Positions 51,718 to 61,037 of a stretch of 64,000 nucleotides of DNA are shown here, piece after piece. Source of the DNA: Sporolactobacillus sp. CQH2019 (GTDB taxonomy: Bacteria > Bacillota > Bacilli > Bacillales > Sporolactobacillaceae). Where the stretch lies: NCBI RefSeq assembly GCF_028765345.1, contig NZ_JARAJZ010000007.1, positions 186,409 to 250,408 on the forward strand. The letters run 5' to 3'. Position 1 is the first letter of the stretch. Each line of letters starts with the position of its first letter. The notes below the pieces were generated by a model, which searched no databases, was not told the origin of the DNA, and worked only from the letters and a program-made list of their open reading frames with translations. The position numbers were made by a program, and so were the translations under genes.

Positions 51718-53179
51718 TCAGCCGCTTATTTTTGAGCAGTCCAAAAAAGGGCGCGTCGCTTACAGCCTGCCCGAACTGGATGTTCCGTCCAGGCCGCTTC
51801 ACGAATTGATCGAAAAGGACTATCTTCGCAAAAAGGAACCGGCGTTTCCGGAAGTGTCCGAATTGCAGCTGATTCGCCACTATACAGCTTTGTCCGCGCG
51901 CAATTTCGGCGTGGATAACGGGTTCTATCCGCTCGGATCGTGCACGATGAAATATAACCCGAAAGTAAACGAAGCAGTTGCCCGTATTGAAGGGCTGACG
52001 AACATTCATCCCTATCAGGATGAAAAAACGGTTCAGGGTGCTCTTGAATTGCTCTTCCGCCTGCAGGAAAATCTGAAGGAAATTACCGGCATGGATGAAA
52101 TGACACTGCAGCCTGCAGCCGGAGCACACGGCGAATGGACCGGTCTGATGATTATCCGTGCTTATCATGAAGCGAATCATGACAGCCGGCGGACCCGGGT
52201 GATTATTCCGGACACGGCCCACGGAACGAACCCGGCATCGGCGTCGGTTGCCGGATTTGAAGCCGTGACCGTCAAATCCGATGAAAACGGTCTGGTCGAT
52301 CTGGAGGATCTGAGACGCGTGGCTGACGACAGAACAGCCGCGCTGATGCTGACGAATCCGAACACCCTCGGCCTGTTTGAGACTCATATTCAGGAAATAG
52401 CGAAAATCGTCCATGCTGCGGGCGGAAAAGTCTATTACGATGGGGCCAACATGAATGCGATCATGGGTATCACGCGCCCGGGCGACATGGGTTACGACGT
52501 CGTCCATCTGAATCTGCATAAAACATTCACCGGACCCCATGGCGGCGGCGGACCGGGTTCCGGACCGGTAGGCGTCAGGAAGGAGCTGGCTCCGTTCCTT
52601 CCCAAGCCGCTCATTATTAAAAAAGAAGACGGAAGTTTCGGCTTCGATGACGACCGGCCCTTGTCCATAGGCCGTGTGAAAGCTTTTTACGGTAATTTCG
52701 GCATTAATGTCAGGGCCTATGCCTATATCCGGACGATGGGCGGGAAAGGGCTCGGCCGGGTTTCAAAAGACGCCGTCTTGAATGCAAATTATTTATTAAA
52801 ACGTCTTTCTGCAGATTTCGAGGTGCCTTTCAAACGTTTCTGCAAACATGAATTTGTCCTTTCGGGCAGCCGCCAAAAGAAAATGGGTGTGCGGACTCTC
52901 GATATGGCGAAGCGTCTTCTTGATTTCGGCTATTACCCGCCGACCATCTATTTTCCATTGATCGTTGACGAAGCGATGATGATTGAACCGACGGAAACAG
53001 AATCGAAGGAAACACTCGATGCTTTCGCCGATCATCTGATTGAGATCAGCCGCGAAGCCGTGAGCCGTCCCCAGATTGTCCAGGAAGCTCCGCACAACAC
53101 GGTTGTACGCAGGCTGGATGAGACGCGGGCAGCCAGGCATCCGATTTTACGCTACAGGGATCCGCAGGAAACGAAATGA
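51710..53179 (+). CDS. gcvPB: Glycine dehydrogenase (decarboxylating) subunit 2
   Basis: 489 residues with the PLP-binding lysine in [17 protein letters not shown], and the start [17 protein letters not shown]. It is the catalytic half of the split P protein. The operon therefore codes T, P1 and P2; the H protein must be encoded elsewhere. Length typical. Confidence 0.95.
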   Translation: MADQPLIFEQSKKGRVAYSLPELDVPSRPLHELIEKDYLRKKEPAFPEVSELQLIRHYTALSARNFGVDNGFYPLGSCTMKYNPKVNEAVARIEGLTNIHPYQDEKTVQGALELLFRLQENLKEITGMDEMTLQPAAGAHGEWTGLMIIRAYHEANHDSRRTRVIIPDTAHGTNPASASVAGFEAVTVKSDENGLVDLEDLRRVADDRTAALMLTNPNTLGLFETHIQEIAKIVHAAGGKVYYDGANMNAIMGITRPGDMGYDVVHLNLHKTFTGPHGGGGPGSGPVGVRKELAPFLPKPLIIKKEDGSFGFDDDRPLSIGRVKAFYGNFGINVRAYAYIRTMGGKGLGRVSKDAVLNANYLLKRLSADFEVPFKRFCKHEFVLSGSRQKKMGVRTLDMAKRLLDFGYYPPTIYFPLIVDEAMMIEPTETESKETLDAFADHLIEISREAVSRPQIVQEAPHNTVVRRLDETRAARHPILRYRDPQETK

Positions 53180-53344
53180 TCCGGTGCAGCAGGGGAGCTT
53201 CAAACCGCAGGACGGAACGGATATGACGAGGGAAGGACGCCGCGAAGCGCGTACTGAACCCTCCATTGCTTCTTAATTGTTAGAAAAAGTCAAAACCACC
53301 CTTTGAAGGGTGGTTTGCTCTGAGACTGTAAACCTTGGATAACC

Positions 53345-53373
53345 GGCCGGCGCCACAAAGCGCCGGCCTTTTT
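53345..53373 (+). terminator. Terminator downstream of the gcv operon
   Basis: GGCCGGCGC and GCGCCGGCC form a perfect nine-pair stem with a six-base loop and five T residues. A weaker stem (AAACCACCCTT with AAGGGTGGTTT) precedes it at 53295. Confidence 0.85.
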
Positions 53374-53800
53374 GCGTGCTCATCCGACAGGATACGCTGG
53401 CGTATGTGCCGAGCTGAAAAGAGCAGAGCCATTTATGATTTTCTTTTTTTCACCATTTTGAAGCAAATGTTTCTCAGGGTTCAATTGTGTCGACTCAGAG
53501 ACAAACTTGATGCCTTCCGAATGCGTGGGCCCAGCATTGTCTGGTCTGCGATTCGCACGTGACAGGTGCCCAGCCGAATAAAGTCATACTAAAAAGGGCG
53601 TCTCGCGGTTGCTGATGCAGCCGATGAGACGCTCTCTTTTCTAAAAAACATTGGAAATATCCAGGCGCTGCAAGAGATCGAGCGATTTTCCTGCAGGGAA
53701 GGGCTGCCCGTTTTTCAGCAATCATCCTGGAAACGAGGGCTTCCATATAAGGGTATCAGTGCATTTCGGCTGCCGGATATGAATCATGAACCGTTCGCCC
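53374..53800. other. Stretch between gcvPB and yqhL without a clear gene
   Basis: No frame has start signals. A stem (GGCGTCTCGCGG through GAGACGCTC at about 53598-53635) followed by TCTTTTC may be a second terminator. A forward frame from about 53640 to 53810 encodes a start-less protein-like segment (EIERFSCREGLPVFQQ), possibly a gene remnant. In B. subtilis lipM lies nearby, but on the other side of yqhL. Confidence 0.4.
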
Positions 53801-54178
53801 TCAGCCTTTTTTTACTTTTCCTTCCCATTTTTTAAAACCGCCCTGAAGCTGATAGAGATTTTTGAAACCAAGCCTTTTCAGAACAGCCGCTCCCCTTGCG
53901 CTTCTGACGCCGTTTGCACAATAAAGGTAAATCGGCATGTCGTTGCGAATTTCCGACTTGCGCATTTTAAGCTGACTGAGCGGAATGTTTCTCGCGCCGA
54001 GAATATGGCCGCTCTTAAATTCATCGGGTTCCCGGACATCAATCAGCTGTGCCTTCCGATATCCGGCCCGAAAATCAACCTCATTTAAAGTCGTAAGATA
54101 TCTGTGCTGCAAGTATCTTGACAAAAAAGTGTAAGCAAGATAGGCAGCGATCATGACAATCAGTAAAATCCAACCCAT
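53801..54178 (-). CDS. yqhL: Membrane-anchored rhodanese-like protein
   Basis: 125 residues: one N-terminal membrane helix (WILLIVMIAAYLAYTFLSRYL), then a rhodanese domain with LIDVREPDEFKSGHI and the active-site cysteine loop YLYCANGVRSARG. Rhodanese domains carry persulfide sulphur. ATG at 54178 follows GGGGGGAAG; a frame start 18 bases upstream is less likely. Same place as YqhL in B. subtilis. Confidence 0.88.
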   Translation of the reverse strand: MGWILLIVMIAAYLAYTFLSRYLQHRYLTTLNEVDFRAGYRKAQLIDVREPDEFKSGHILGARNIPLSQLKMRKSEIRNDMPIYLYCANGVRSARGAAVLKRLGFKNLYQLQGGFKKWEGKVKKG

Positions 54179-54376
54179 GTCGACTCTTCCCCCCAACCGA
54201 TTTCACATTCATTATAACTTTTTGCGCCTTTTTTTAAAAGCGGGCGGAGCGGCGGAAACAGGTGCCGGCCGGGATGCGTGTGCATTTGATCCCAAAGCTG
54301 TGATATTCTTGTTTTTTAAGCGCTGTTATAGTAACATGGAAGAAGTGATAATGGGTGTCTTTGTTAGGGGGAGACA

Positions 54377-54811
54377 ATGATGTCGCCTACTCCAAGTATG
54401 GAAGATTATATTGAACGGATTTACTGGCTGATACAAGATAAAGGTTATGCAAGGGTTTCCGATATTGCCGAAGCGCTCGACGTTCACTCTTCTTCAGTCA
54501 CGAAGATGGTGCAGAAATTAGATAAAGATCAGTATCTCGTCTACGAAAAATATCGGGGTTTCATCCTGACGCCGAAGGGTAAAAAAATGGGGAAGCGTCT
54601 TGTCTACAGACATGAGCTTCTTGAAGATTTTCTGAAACTGATCGGTGTTCACGATGAGAATGTCTATAAAGATGTCGAAGGAATTGAGCATCATCTTAGC
54701 TGGGATTCGATTGACCGGATCGGCGATGTCGTTCAGTATTTTGAAGAAGATCCAAAACGGGTCGAGCAGCTGCTTGAGATCAAGGAAAGAAGCGAAGACA
54801 TCGGCGAATAA
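54377..54811 (+). CDS. mntR: Manganese-responsive repressor MntR
   Basis: 144 residues, DtxR family. The N-terminal winged helix [25 protein letters not shown] carries metal residues Asp and Glu near positions 9 and 12, and the dimer half has [16 protein letters not shown] with the further ligands. It represses Mn2+ uptake genes when manganese is plentiful. Very close to B. subtilis MntR (142 residues). ATG behind GGGGGAG. Confidence 0.95.
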   Translation: MMSPTPSMEDYIERIYWLIQDKGYARVSDIAEALDVHSSSVTKMVQKLDKDQYLVYEKYRGFILTPKGKKMGKRLVYRHELLEDFLKLIGVHDENVYKDVEGIEHHLSWDSIDRIGDVVQYFEEDPKRVEQLLEIKERSEDIGE

Positions 54812-54841
54812 ATAAAAAATGAATAGTTTTTGAACAGAAAT

Positions 54842-54877
54842 GACCGAAGGAGTCTGTCCTTCCGGTCTCTTTTTTTA
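54842..54877 (+). terminator. Terminator after mntR
   Basis: GACCGAAGGA pairs with TCCTTCCGGTC (one bulge) over a GTCTG loop, then CTCTTTTTTT. Confidence 0.82.
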
Positions 54878-54918
54878 TGCCCCGTCATTTAATGTAATAT
54901 GAAAAGGGGGCGAAGGCG

Positions 54919-55806
54919 ATGTGGATCGATGTTGTGTTTTCGGGCGGAGGGGTCAAGGGATTTGCCTTTGTCGGTGCATTGGAAATGCTTGAACGATCCG
55001 GCTACCGGTTTAAAAGAGCGGCCGGAACGAGTGCCGGAGCCATAGTAGCTTCATTGCTTGCGGCCGGCTATTCATCGGCGGAAATGAAAAAAATTATGGA
55101 ACAGTTGAATCCGCACCGGCTGCTTGGGGTACCCAACCGGATGGTTTTCCCGTTTTACAAATGGCTCAGAATCTATTTTAAGATGGGCCTGTACAGCGGA
55201 GATTTTCTCGAACGATGGCTGGAAAAACTGCTTTCCGCCAAAGGTATTGCCAAATTTTCCGATCTTCCCGAGGGATCGCTGAAGATCATCGTGTCCGATG
55301 TTTCAAAGGGAAAAATGGCTGTTCTCCCCGACGATCTGAAGGATTACGGAATGAATCCCGGTTCATTCTCGGTGGCCAGAGCCGTTCGCATGAGCGCCGG
55401 CCTTCCGTTCTTTTTTGAACCTGTTTCATTATTTGACGGCAACGGCGAGCGATCATTGATGGTAGACGGCGGCATTCTCAGTAATTTTCCGCTCTGGATC
55501 TTTGATCCGGGAAACGAATTACCGGTGCGTCCGTTTATCGGCTTACAGATTCTCAGCAGGGAAACCTATGTTCAGGAACCGAAGAAAATAAGAAATGCCG
55601 TGGAGCTGTTTCATGGGCTGTTTACCGCCATGGGCGAAGCGCACGATGAAAAAACTATTGAAAAACTGAAGGAATCAAACGTTGTTTTTATTCCGGTAAA
55701 TAGGGTAAATACAAAAGACTTTCAAGTTTCCCGGGAGGAAAGGGAGCGGCTTTTCAGAATCGGAGCCGAGGAAACGAGCCGTTTCCTGAAAAAGTGGTCG
55801 TATTAG
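54919..55806 (+). CDS. yqhO: Patatin-like phospholipase/esterase YqhO
   Basis: 295 residues. Oxyanion loop SGGGVKGFAFVGA, nucleophile elbow GTSAGA and the catalytic aspartate in VDGGILSNFP complete the Ser-Asp dyad of patatin-like lipid hydrolases. The lipid substrate is unknown. Gene order after mntR matches B. subtilis. Confidence 0.92.
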   Translation: MWIDVVFSGGGVKGFAFVGALEMLERSGYRFKRAAGTSAGAIVASLLAAGYSSAEMKKIMEQLNPHRLLGVPNRMVFPFYKWLRIYFKMGLYSGDFLERWLEKLLSAKGIAKFSDLPEGSLKIIVSDVSKGKMAVLPDDLKDYGMNPGSFSVARAVRMSAGLPFFFEPVSLFDGNGERSLMVDGGILSNFPLWIFDPGNELPVRPFIGLQILSRETYVQEPKKIRNAVELFHGLFTAMGEAHDEKTIEKLKESNVVFIPVNRVNTKDFQVSREERERLFRIGAEETSRFLKKWSY

Positions 55807-55811
55807 CGCAG

Positions 55812-55844
55812 AAAAAGAGAGAAGGATCGTCTTCTCTCTTTTTT
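55812..55844. terminator. Bidirectional terminator between yqhO and yqhP
   Basis: AAAAAGAGAGAAG and CTTCTCTCTTTTT form a perfect stem with a GATCGT loop. A-run on one side and T-run on the other serve both convergent genes. Confidence 0.85.
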
Positions 55845-55862
55845 AGGGCCCGCCGGCAGCCC

Positions 55863-56264
55863 TTAGAACAGCACTCGTTTTTTCTTTTTATTTTTTTTAC
55901 CGTCAATCACCGTGAGATGCCCGTGATCCTTAATCGACTGCCGGGAGACTTCTTTCAAATTGCGCGATCGGTTTGAAATAACTCTCAGCTTTGACGGATG
56001 AATGCCGCGGACCTTCCGGCTCAATGCGGACAGCTTGCGGCGCCTTATCGATTGTTTTGCCGCTTTTCTGTAGCGTGCCCGATCTTCATTGCGCGATCCT
56101 CCTGCGAGACGTCGGAAAAAAAAGAGTCCTGCGGCGGCGATGGCGGCAATGATCAGCAGCTGGACCAGAAGAGCCGTCGAATTGTTCAGAAAAGAAGCGA
56201 GCAAACCGAAAAGACCGAGGGCAACAATCAGAAAAAACACAAGGGAATACAGGAACGTTTTCAC
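55863..56264 (-). CDS. yqhP: YqhP/SA1362-family membrane protein
   Basis: 133 residues: two N-terminal helices (FLYSLVFFLIVALGLFGLLA and ALLVQLLIIAAIAAAGLFFF), then a strongly basic cytoplasmic tail. It matches the conserved SA1362 family by arrangement. Function unknown. Divergent-convergent organisation with yqhO through a shared terminator. Confidence 0.8.
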   Translation of the reverse strand: MKTFLYSLVFFLIVALGLFGLLASFLNNSTALLVQLLIIAAIAAAGLFFFRRLAGGSRNEDRARYRKAAKQSIRRRKLSALSRKVRGIHPSKLRVISNRSRNLKEVSRQSIKDHGHLTVIDGKKNKKKKRVLF

Positions 56265-56284
56265 TGACCTTCACCTCCAAAAGA

Positions 56285-57247
56285 TTAAAGCACTTGATGA
56301 ACAAGCACAGGTTTGTTTTTTTCAATGGCGGTCTCGCGGATCCGCATCCTTTCGAAAGCCCGAATGCCGACCTCCATCTGGTCGCTGTCGGGTTCTTTTG
56401 TCGTCAGCAGCTGCACCCAAAGGCCGGGGTAGCCGAGCCAGCGAAGGACAGGAACATGGCGTACCTTATTTGTGAACCTGAGAATCTCGTATGCAAGTCC
56501 CAGATCCACCGGGATCAGCAGCAGCCGATAAACAAGCCGGAGCCAGAGCGGATCGGTCGGGACAAAGAAATAAAGAAATATACTGATAACCGCCGTAAAG
56601 AGAATGAAACTGGACCCGCAGCGGTAATGGAATCTTGAATGTTTTCTTACATTTTCTACCGTGAGAGCCATGCCGTCCTCGAATGTATTAATTACTTTAT
56701 GCTCCGCTCCGTGATATTGAAACAGCCGCTTGATCATCGGAGTCAGAGAAATGAAATAGATGTAGCCGAAAAGCAGCATAATTTTAAAGAATCCTTCGAG
56801 CAAAACCTGGCCGACGCCGCCCCTGATCAAAGGTTCAAAGAAACTGGCCGCAACCGCCGGGACGAGTGTGAAAACAAATTTGGCGAAAAGGAAGGACAGA
56901 ATGCCGATTGCGGCCAGTCCGATAACGGTTCCATGACCGTGAAGTTTCTCCGTGTTTTTTGCGGCGGCATCGGCTGTTTCTGCGGCATTCGGATCTTCCT
57001 CATAAACTCCGGAGGCATAATTCAAATGTTTTGTTCCGATGGCACTCGCTTCAAAAATAGAGATGATGCCGCGGACAAAGGGAATCTTTTTAAAAAGGGT
57101 CAGCGACGGATCTTCATTTTTGGGACATTCAAAAAAAGTTATTGAATGATCTGTTCTGCGAACGGCCGTGACGGTTGTATATTTGCCGCCCATCATGACA
57201 CCTTCGATAACTGCCTGACCGCCGTATCCGGGAAGACTTTTTTTCAT
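56285..57247 (-). CDS. yqhQ: DUF1385 membrane protein YqhQ
   Basis: About 320 residues beginning MKKSLPGYGGQAVIEGVMMG, the DUF1385 signature. Membrane helices include LAAIGILSFLFAKFVFTLVP and FILFTAVISIFLYFFVP; the C-terminal part has the conserved YHGAEHKVINTFEDG. The family is of unknown function. The start is uncertain: the ATG at 57247 gives the family N-terminus but lacks a strong ribosome site; an upstream ATG at 57292 would add 15 residues. Confidence 0.85.
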   Translation of the reverse strand: MKKSLPGYGGQAVIEGVMMGGKYTTVTAVRRTDHSITFFECPKNEDPSLTLFKKIPFVRGIISIFEASAIGTKHLNYASGVYEEDPNAAETADAAAKNTEKLHGHGTVIGLAAIGILSFLFAKFVFTLVPAVAASFFEPLIRGGVGQVLLEGFFKIMLLFGYIYFISLTPMIKRLFQYHGAEHKVINTFEDGMALTVENVRKHSRFHYRCGSSFILFTAVISIFLYFFVPTDPLWLRLVYRLLLIPVDLGLAYEILRFTNKVRHVPVLRWLGYPGLWVQLLTTKEPDSDQMEVGIRAFERMRIRETAIEKNKPVLVHQVL

Positions 57248-57424
57248 AATCATGATCAGCCCGATTCTACAAATAATGGAGAGGGCAAACATTACCCCTC
57301 TTAATAATATTCTACCTGAAATAGCCTAAAACCTCTAGGCTGGCGACCCATTTTCAAAAATAGTTTTGCACTTTTAGCCGGCATTTATACAAGTTTGGTC
57401 ACTTTGCCGTCTGTTTATGCACAT

Positions 57425-57448
57425 GATCGCCCATTCTTTGGGTATAAT
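57425..57448 (+). promoter_or_regulatory. Candidate promoter of yqhR
   Basis: TATAAT at 57443-57448 in the context TTGGGTATAAT, 35 bases before the yqhR start. A clear -35 is not seen. Confidence 0.45.
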
Positions 57449-57482
57449 AAAAACTCAAGTTGATGTTTGAAGGGGATTCAGG

Positions 57483-57998
57483 ATGGCAAGACGGATAAAG
57501 AAAACGAAAAAAGGGAAAAAAAACAAACAGGAAAACCTGGGAAAATCGTTCGGGCGGGCCTCGGTCATCGGTGTTTTCAGCGGGCTGATCTGGAGTTCGG
57601 TCGGACTCGTCTGCCATTTGCTGAATTTTTCATCGGTCGCTCCTTCTCTTCTCTTTGCTCCTCTTCCTCTCGGATCCTGGAAGCAGCATTTCTATGTCCA
57701 GTTTATCGCGATTGTCTGTATCGGCTTGATCTCCATCGCTTTCGCGCTTCTCTATCAGCTGACGCTCAGCAGGTTTGAGACAATCTGGATTGGCATCGCT
57801 TTCGGGATTTTTCTTTGGTGCATGGTCTTCTTCGCGCTGCAGCCCTGGATTCCGGGCCTTCCGCCGCTTAAAAAAATCGGCTGGAACACAATGACGACAA
57901 CGCTGTGCCTCTTTGTATTATATGGACTTTTTATCGGCTATTCGATTGCTTTTAAAATCGAGGAAAATTCAAATTCCGAGAACTACTCAAATGAATAG
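57483..57998 (+). CDS. yqhR: YqhR conserved membrane protein
   Basis: 171 residues: a Lys-rich N-terminus followed by four membrane helices (VFSGLIWSSVGLVCHLLNF; FIAIVCIGLISIAFALLYQ; IWIGIAFGIFLWCMVFFAL; TLCLFVLYGLFIGYSIAF). It matches the YqhR family by layout and position. Function unknown. aroQ and yqhT, which follow in B. subtilis, are absent here. Confidence 0.82.
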   Translation: MARRIKKTKKGKKNKQENLGKSFGRASVIGVFSGLIWSSVGLVCHLLNFSSVAPSLLFAPLPLGSWKQHFYVQFIAIVCIGLISIAFALLYQLTLSRFETIWIGIAFGIFLWCMVFFALQPWIPGLPPLKKIGWNTMTTTLCLFVLYGLFIGYSIAFKIEENSNSENYSNE

Positions 57999-58150
57999 CG
58001 CTGTGGTAAAATATTTAAAGTGGCTTTGGCTCAAACGGCCTGTCTGCGCCGTTTGGGCGCGTGTTTCCGCAATGATATGAATCAAGAAGACAGGCATCGG
58101 GGATTCCCGTCCTTGTGTCAGGCGCGGCGCAATTTAAAAGGAGGAAGACG

Positions 58151-58708
58151 ATGGTTTCAGTCAATGATTTTCGCACAGGTTTAACGATTGAAGTCGATGG
58201 GGATATATTATCCGTCATTGAGTTTCAGCATGTAAAGCCGGGAAAGGGAGCGGCTTTTGTCCGTTCCAAGCTGAGAAATCTTCGGACGGGAGCGATTCAG
58301 GAGAAAACGTTCCGCGGAGGAGAAAAGGTCAACACGGCGCGAATCGACAACCGCAAGATGCAGTACCTGTATTCAAGCGGTTCAACTTATACTTTTATGG
58401 ATATGGAGACTTTTGAGCAGTTTGATCTGGATGCAAGCCAGATAAAAGAACAGCTGAATTTTCTTAAAGAAAACATGGAAGTCAATATCCAGTCTTATCA
58501 GGGCGAAACGCTCGGTGTCGCTCTGCCGAATACGGTTGTCCTCGAAGTAGCATCGACGGAGCCGGGTATCAAAGGCGATACGGCTTCGGGCGGCTCGAAA
58601 CCCGCGACTCTGGAAACGGGCTATGTGGTCAACGTTCCGTTCTTTGTCAATGAGGGCGATAAACTCGTTATTGATACACGTTCGGGTCTCTATGTTTCGC
58701 GGGCCTGA
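58151..58708 (+). CDS. efp: Elongation factor P
   Basis: 185 residues with three beta domains; the tip loop [12 protein letters not shown] carries the Lys32 that is modified with 5-aminopentanol in B. subtilis. EF-P rescues ribosomes stalled on polyproline. ATG at 58151 follows AAAGGAGG. Complete. Confidence 0.96.
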   Translation: MVSVNDFRTGLTIEVDGDILSVIEFQHVKPGKGAAFVRSKLRNLRTGAIQEKTFRGGEKVNTARIDNRKMQYLYSSGSTYTFMDMETFEQFDLDASQIKEQLNFLKENMEVNIQSYQGETLGVALPNTVVLEVASTEPGIKGDTASGGSKPATLETGYVVNVPFFVNEGDKLVIDTRSGLYVSRA

Positions 58709-58722
58709 TTGACTGAGAGACA

Positions 58723-58755
58723 GAAGTACCTTCTTCGGAGGTGCTTCTTTTTTTT
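58723..58755 (+). terminator. Terminator after efp
   Basis: GAAGTACC and GGTGCTTC pair (one G-U) over an inner loop, followed by eight T residues. Confidence 0.78.
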
Positions 58756-58914
58756 GGCTTTTTTATGGAAATCGGCGAGAAAAGCATATTGCGTACAGGC
58801 CCGCATATATTTTGGGAAAGGAGCCCGGCCGCCCGGTTATGTGCCGGAAAACGCCGGATGACACTCCAATCATTCGGCGAAAGAATCCCAGAAATTAAGA
58901 GCAGGTGGTCCGCA

Positions 58915-59865
58915 ATGAAACAAATTCTGTCTTTTTTGCCGGAGCCTTTTCAAAAAGTGATTCTGCAGATGTCCGAGGAAGAAAAGAAGAACCTTGAAGA
59001 AATCCGGTGCCGGGCCGGCCGGCCGCTCGAACTGATTGTGTCCGGCGCCGTTCTGAAAACCGGGGACGAAGACATGCCGGTTTTTCATCCTGAACAGGCA
59101 AAAGAAATGCTTCAGAAAATAAGCGGGTATTCGCTTTATGCATTGGAAGAAGAGCTGAGGCGCGGATTCATTACGGTCCAGGGGGGGCACAGAATCGGGC
59201 TTGCGGGCCGCGTGATTACGGAAAACGGGCGCGTTCTGCGCCTTCGCGATGTGACATTTTTCAATATCCGGCTCGCCAAACAAAAGATCGGCGCTGCGCT
59301 CCCGCTGGTTCCCTATCTGTATTGGAGCGGACATTGGAGGAGTTCGCTGATCATCGGCGCGCCCCAGACTGGGAAGACAACGCTGCTTCGCGATCTGGCA
59401 CGGATCATCAGTGAAGGCATACCTGACAGATATATGGCGGCACAAAAAACAGGAATTGTCGATGAACGTTCGGAGATCGCCGGATGTGTGGCGGGGATTC
59501 CGCAGAACCGGCTTGGGGACCGGACAGATGTCCTTGATGCCTGCCCGAAGGCGGAGGGGATGATGATGATGATCCGATCCATGAGTCCGGATGTCCTGGT
59601 CGTCGATGAAATCGGCCGGAAAGATGATACAGAGGCCTTGTTCGAAGCTATGAATGCAGGTGTGGCCGTTATCGCCACGGCTCACGGCTCGTCACTGGAA
59701 CAACTGAACAGGAGGCCGACCCTCAGGCCGTTGATTGACTCAAGGCTTTTTGAACGGTATGTCCTCCTTTCAAGGCTGAAAAAGGCGGGAAAATCGGGCT
59801 GCAGATTGACAGTCTGCGATCAGCTCGGCCGCTCGATCGCATCGACGGAGGAACAGTGGCAATGA
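58915..59865 (+). CDS. spoIIIAA: Stage III sporulation protein AA (engulfment ATPase)
   Basis: 316 residues, secretion-ATPase-like: Walker A GAPQTGKTTLLRDLA near residue 145 and Walker B DVLVVDEIGRKDDTEAL. With the other SpoIIIA proteins and SpoIIQ it builds the mother-cell/forespore channel during engulfment. ATG at 58915 follows AGGTGG. First gene of an eight-gene operon; its stop overlaps spoIIIAB by four bases. Mother-cell sigma-E control is expected from the family. Confidence 0.94.
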   Translation: MKQILSFLPEPFQKVILQMSEEEKKNLEEIRCRAGRPLELIVSGAVLKTGDEDMPVFHPEQAKEMLQKISGYSLYALEEELRRGFITVQGGHRIGLAGRVITENGRVLRLRDVTFFNIRLAKQKIGAALPLVPYLYWSGHWRSSLIIGAPQTGKTTLLRDLARIISEGIPDRYMAAQKTGIVDERSEIAGCVAGIPQNRLGDRTDVLDACPKAEGMMMMIRSMSPDVLVVDEIGRKDDTEALFEAMNAGVAVIATAHGSSLEQLNRRPTLRPLIDSRLFERYVLLSRLKKAGKSGCRLTVCDQLGRSIASTEEQWQ

Positions 59866-60377
59866 TTCACATCCTCGGGGCGTGCATGATTCTGTTCGCG
59901 TCGACGGCGTCCGGCATGCTGATCGCCGGTAAATACCGCAATCGGCCGCGGGAAATCAGGCAGTGGCGTTCCGCGCTGCAGTCTATCGAGGCTGAAATTG
60001 TGTACGGACGGGTGCCGATTGAAGAACTGGCGGGCCATCTTTCCGGCCAGCTTCCTCAGCCGCTTGCTTCATTTTTTGATCGGCTTCACAAGAAACTGAA
60101 TGCGGACGGTCCGTCTCTCCGGGAAGCATGGACCGAGAGCATTGAACTGTTCTGGCCGGAGACTTCGCTGAAGAAAGCGGAAAAAGAAGTCCTTCTGCAA
60201 TTCGGGGCGACCTTGGGTACGCAGGATACGGAAAACCAGAAAAAACATATTCAATTGGCGCTGGCCCATCTCGAACGGGAAGAAGCGGAAGCACGAAATG
60301 CTCAGGCGGCCAATGAGAAATTGATGAGAAATTTAGGCTTTTTAACGGGATTGCTGCTTGTACTTCTTTTCATTTGA
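59862..60377 (+). CDS. spoIIIAB: Stage III sporulation protein AB
   Basis: 171 residues, exactly the length of B. subtilis SpoIIIAB. One N-terminal membrane helix (ILGACMILFASTASGMLIAG), then a T2SF-like helical domain, and a C-terminal helix (FLTGLLLVLLFI). ATG overlaps the spoIIIAA stop (ATGA), and GGAGG lies upstream. Confidence 0.93.
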   Translation: MIHILGACMILFASTASGMLIAGKYRNRPREIRQWRSALQSIEAEIVYGRVPIEELAGHLSGQLPQPLASFFDRLHKKLNADGPSLREAWTESIELFWPETSLKKAEKEVLLQFGATLGTQDTENQKKHIQLALAHLEREEAEARNAQAANEKLMRNLGFLTGLLLVLLFI

Positions 60378-60417
60378 ATGAACGGGCAGAGTTCGCTTGC
60401 GGGAGAGGAGGAGCCTT

Positions 60418-60621
60418 ATGTCACCGGACGTCAACACAATTTTTCAAATAGCCGGCATCGGTATCATTGTGGCCATGATCCAGACGGTTCTTAAACAGAT
60501 GGGAAAAGACGACTGGGCCCAGTGGGTCACGCTGATCGGCTTTGTTGTGATTCTGTACATGGCTGCCACTCTGATCGGCAATTTGTTTGACAAAATTAAA
60601 AGCGTTTTTCTTTTCATGTAG
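60418..60621 (+). CDS. spoIIIAC: Stage III sporulation protein AC
   Basis: 67 residues, two membrane helices (FQIAGIGIIVAMIQTVL; WVTLIGFVVILYMAATLIG). ATG at 60418 follows GAGAGGAGG; family length is about 68. Confidence 0.93.
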   Translation: MSPDVNTIFQIAGIGIIVAMIQTVLKQMGKDDWAQWVTLIGFVVILYMAATLIGNLFDKIKSVFLFM

Positions 60622-60635
60622 AGAAGGACAAGACG

Positions 60636-61037
60636 ATGGATATTCTGCAAATCGTCGGTTTAGGACTGGCGGTGACCTTCCTCGTGCTCATCCTTAAGGA
60701 AAGAAGCCCTGTTTTTGCACTCTTACTGTCCCTGATCGCCGGTATTATCATTTTTATCATGCTTGTCGACCAGATCCAGCTCATTTTGAATATGCTCAGC
60801 AAAATGGCGGAAACGGCCCATTTGAACAATGTTTATGTGGCCACCATTCTGAAAATCATCGGTGTTGCTTATATTTCCGATTTTGGAGCGGAAATTGCCA
60901 AGGATGCCGGGCAGGGCGCTCTGGCCGGCAAAATTGAACTGGCAGGGAAAGTCGTCATTCTGGTGATGGCGATCCCGATACTGACGGCGATTGTCGAAAC
61001 CGTCATGAATCTGATGCCGCAGGTGGGGGGAGGGTAA
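60636..61037 (+). CDS. spoIIIAD: Stage III sporulation protein AD
   Basis: 133 residues, same as B. subtilis. Membrane helices include VGLGLAVTFLVLILKE, ALLLSLIAGIIIFIMLVD and VVILVMAIPILTAIVETVM. Stop shares one base with the spoIIIAE start. Confidence 0.93.
   Translation: MDILQIVGLGLAVTFLVLILKERSPVFALLLSLIAGIIIFIMLVDQIQLILNMLSKMAETAHLNNVYVATILKIIGVAYISDFGAEIAKDAGQGALAGKIELAGKVVILVMAIPILTAIVETVMNLMPQVGGG

Noticed and set aside
56089-57145. Forward frames opposite yqhP and yqhQ
   Set aside because: They are shadows of well-conserved reverse-strand membrane protein genes.
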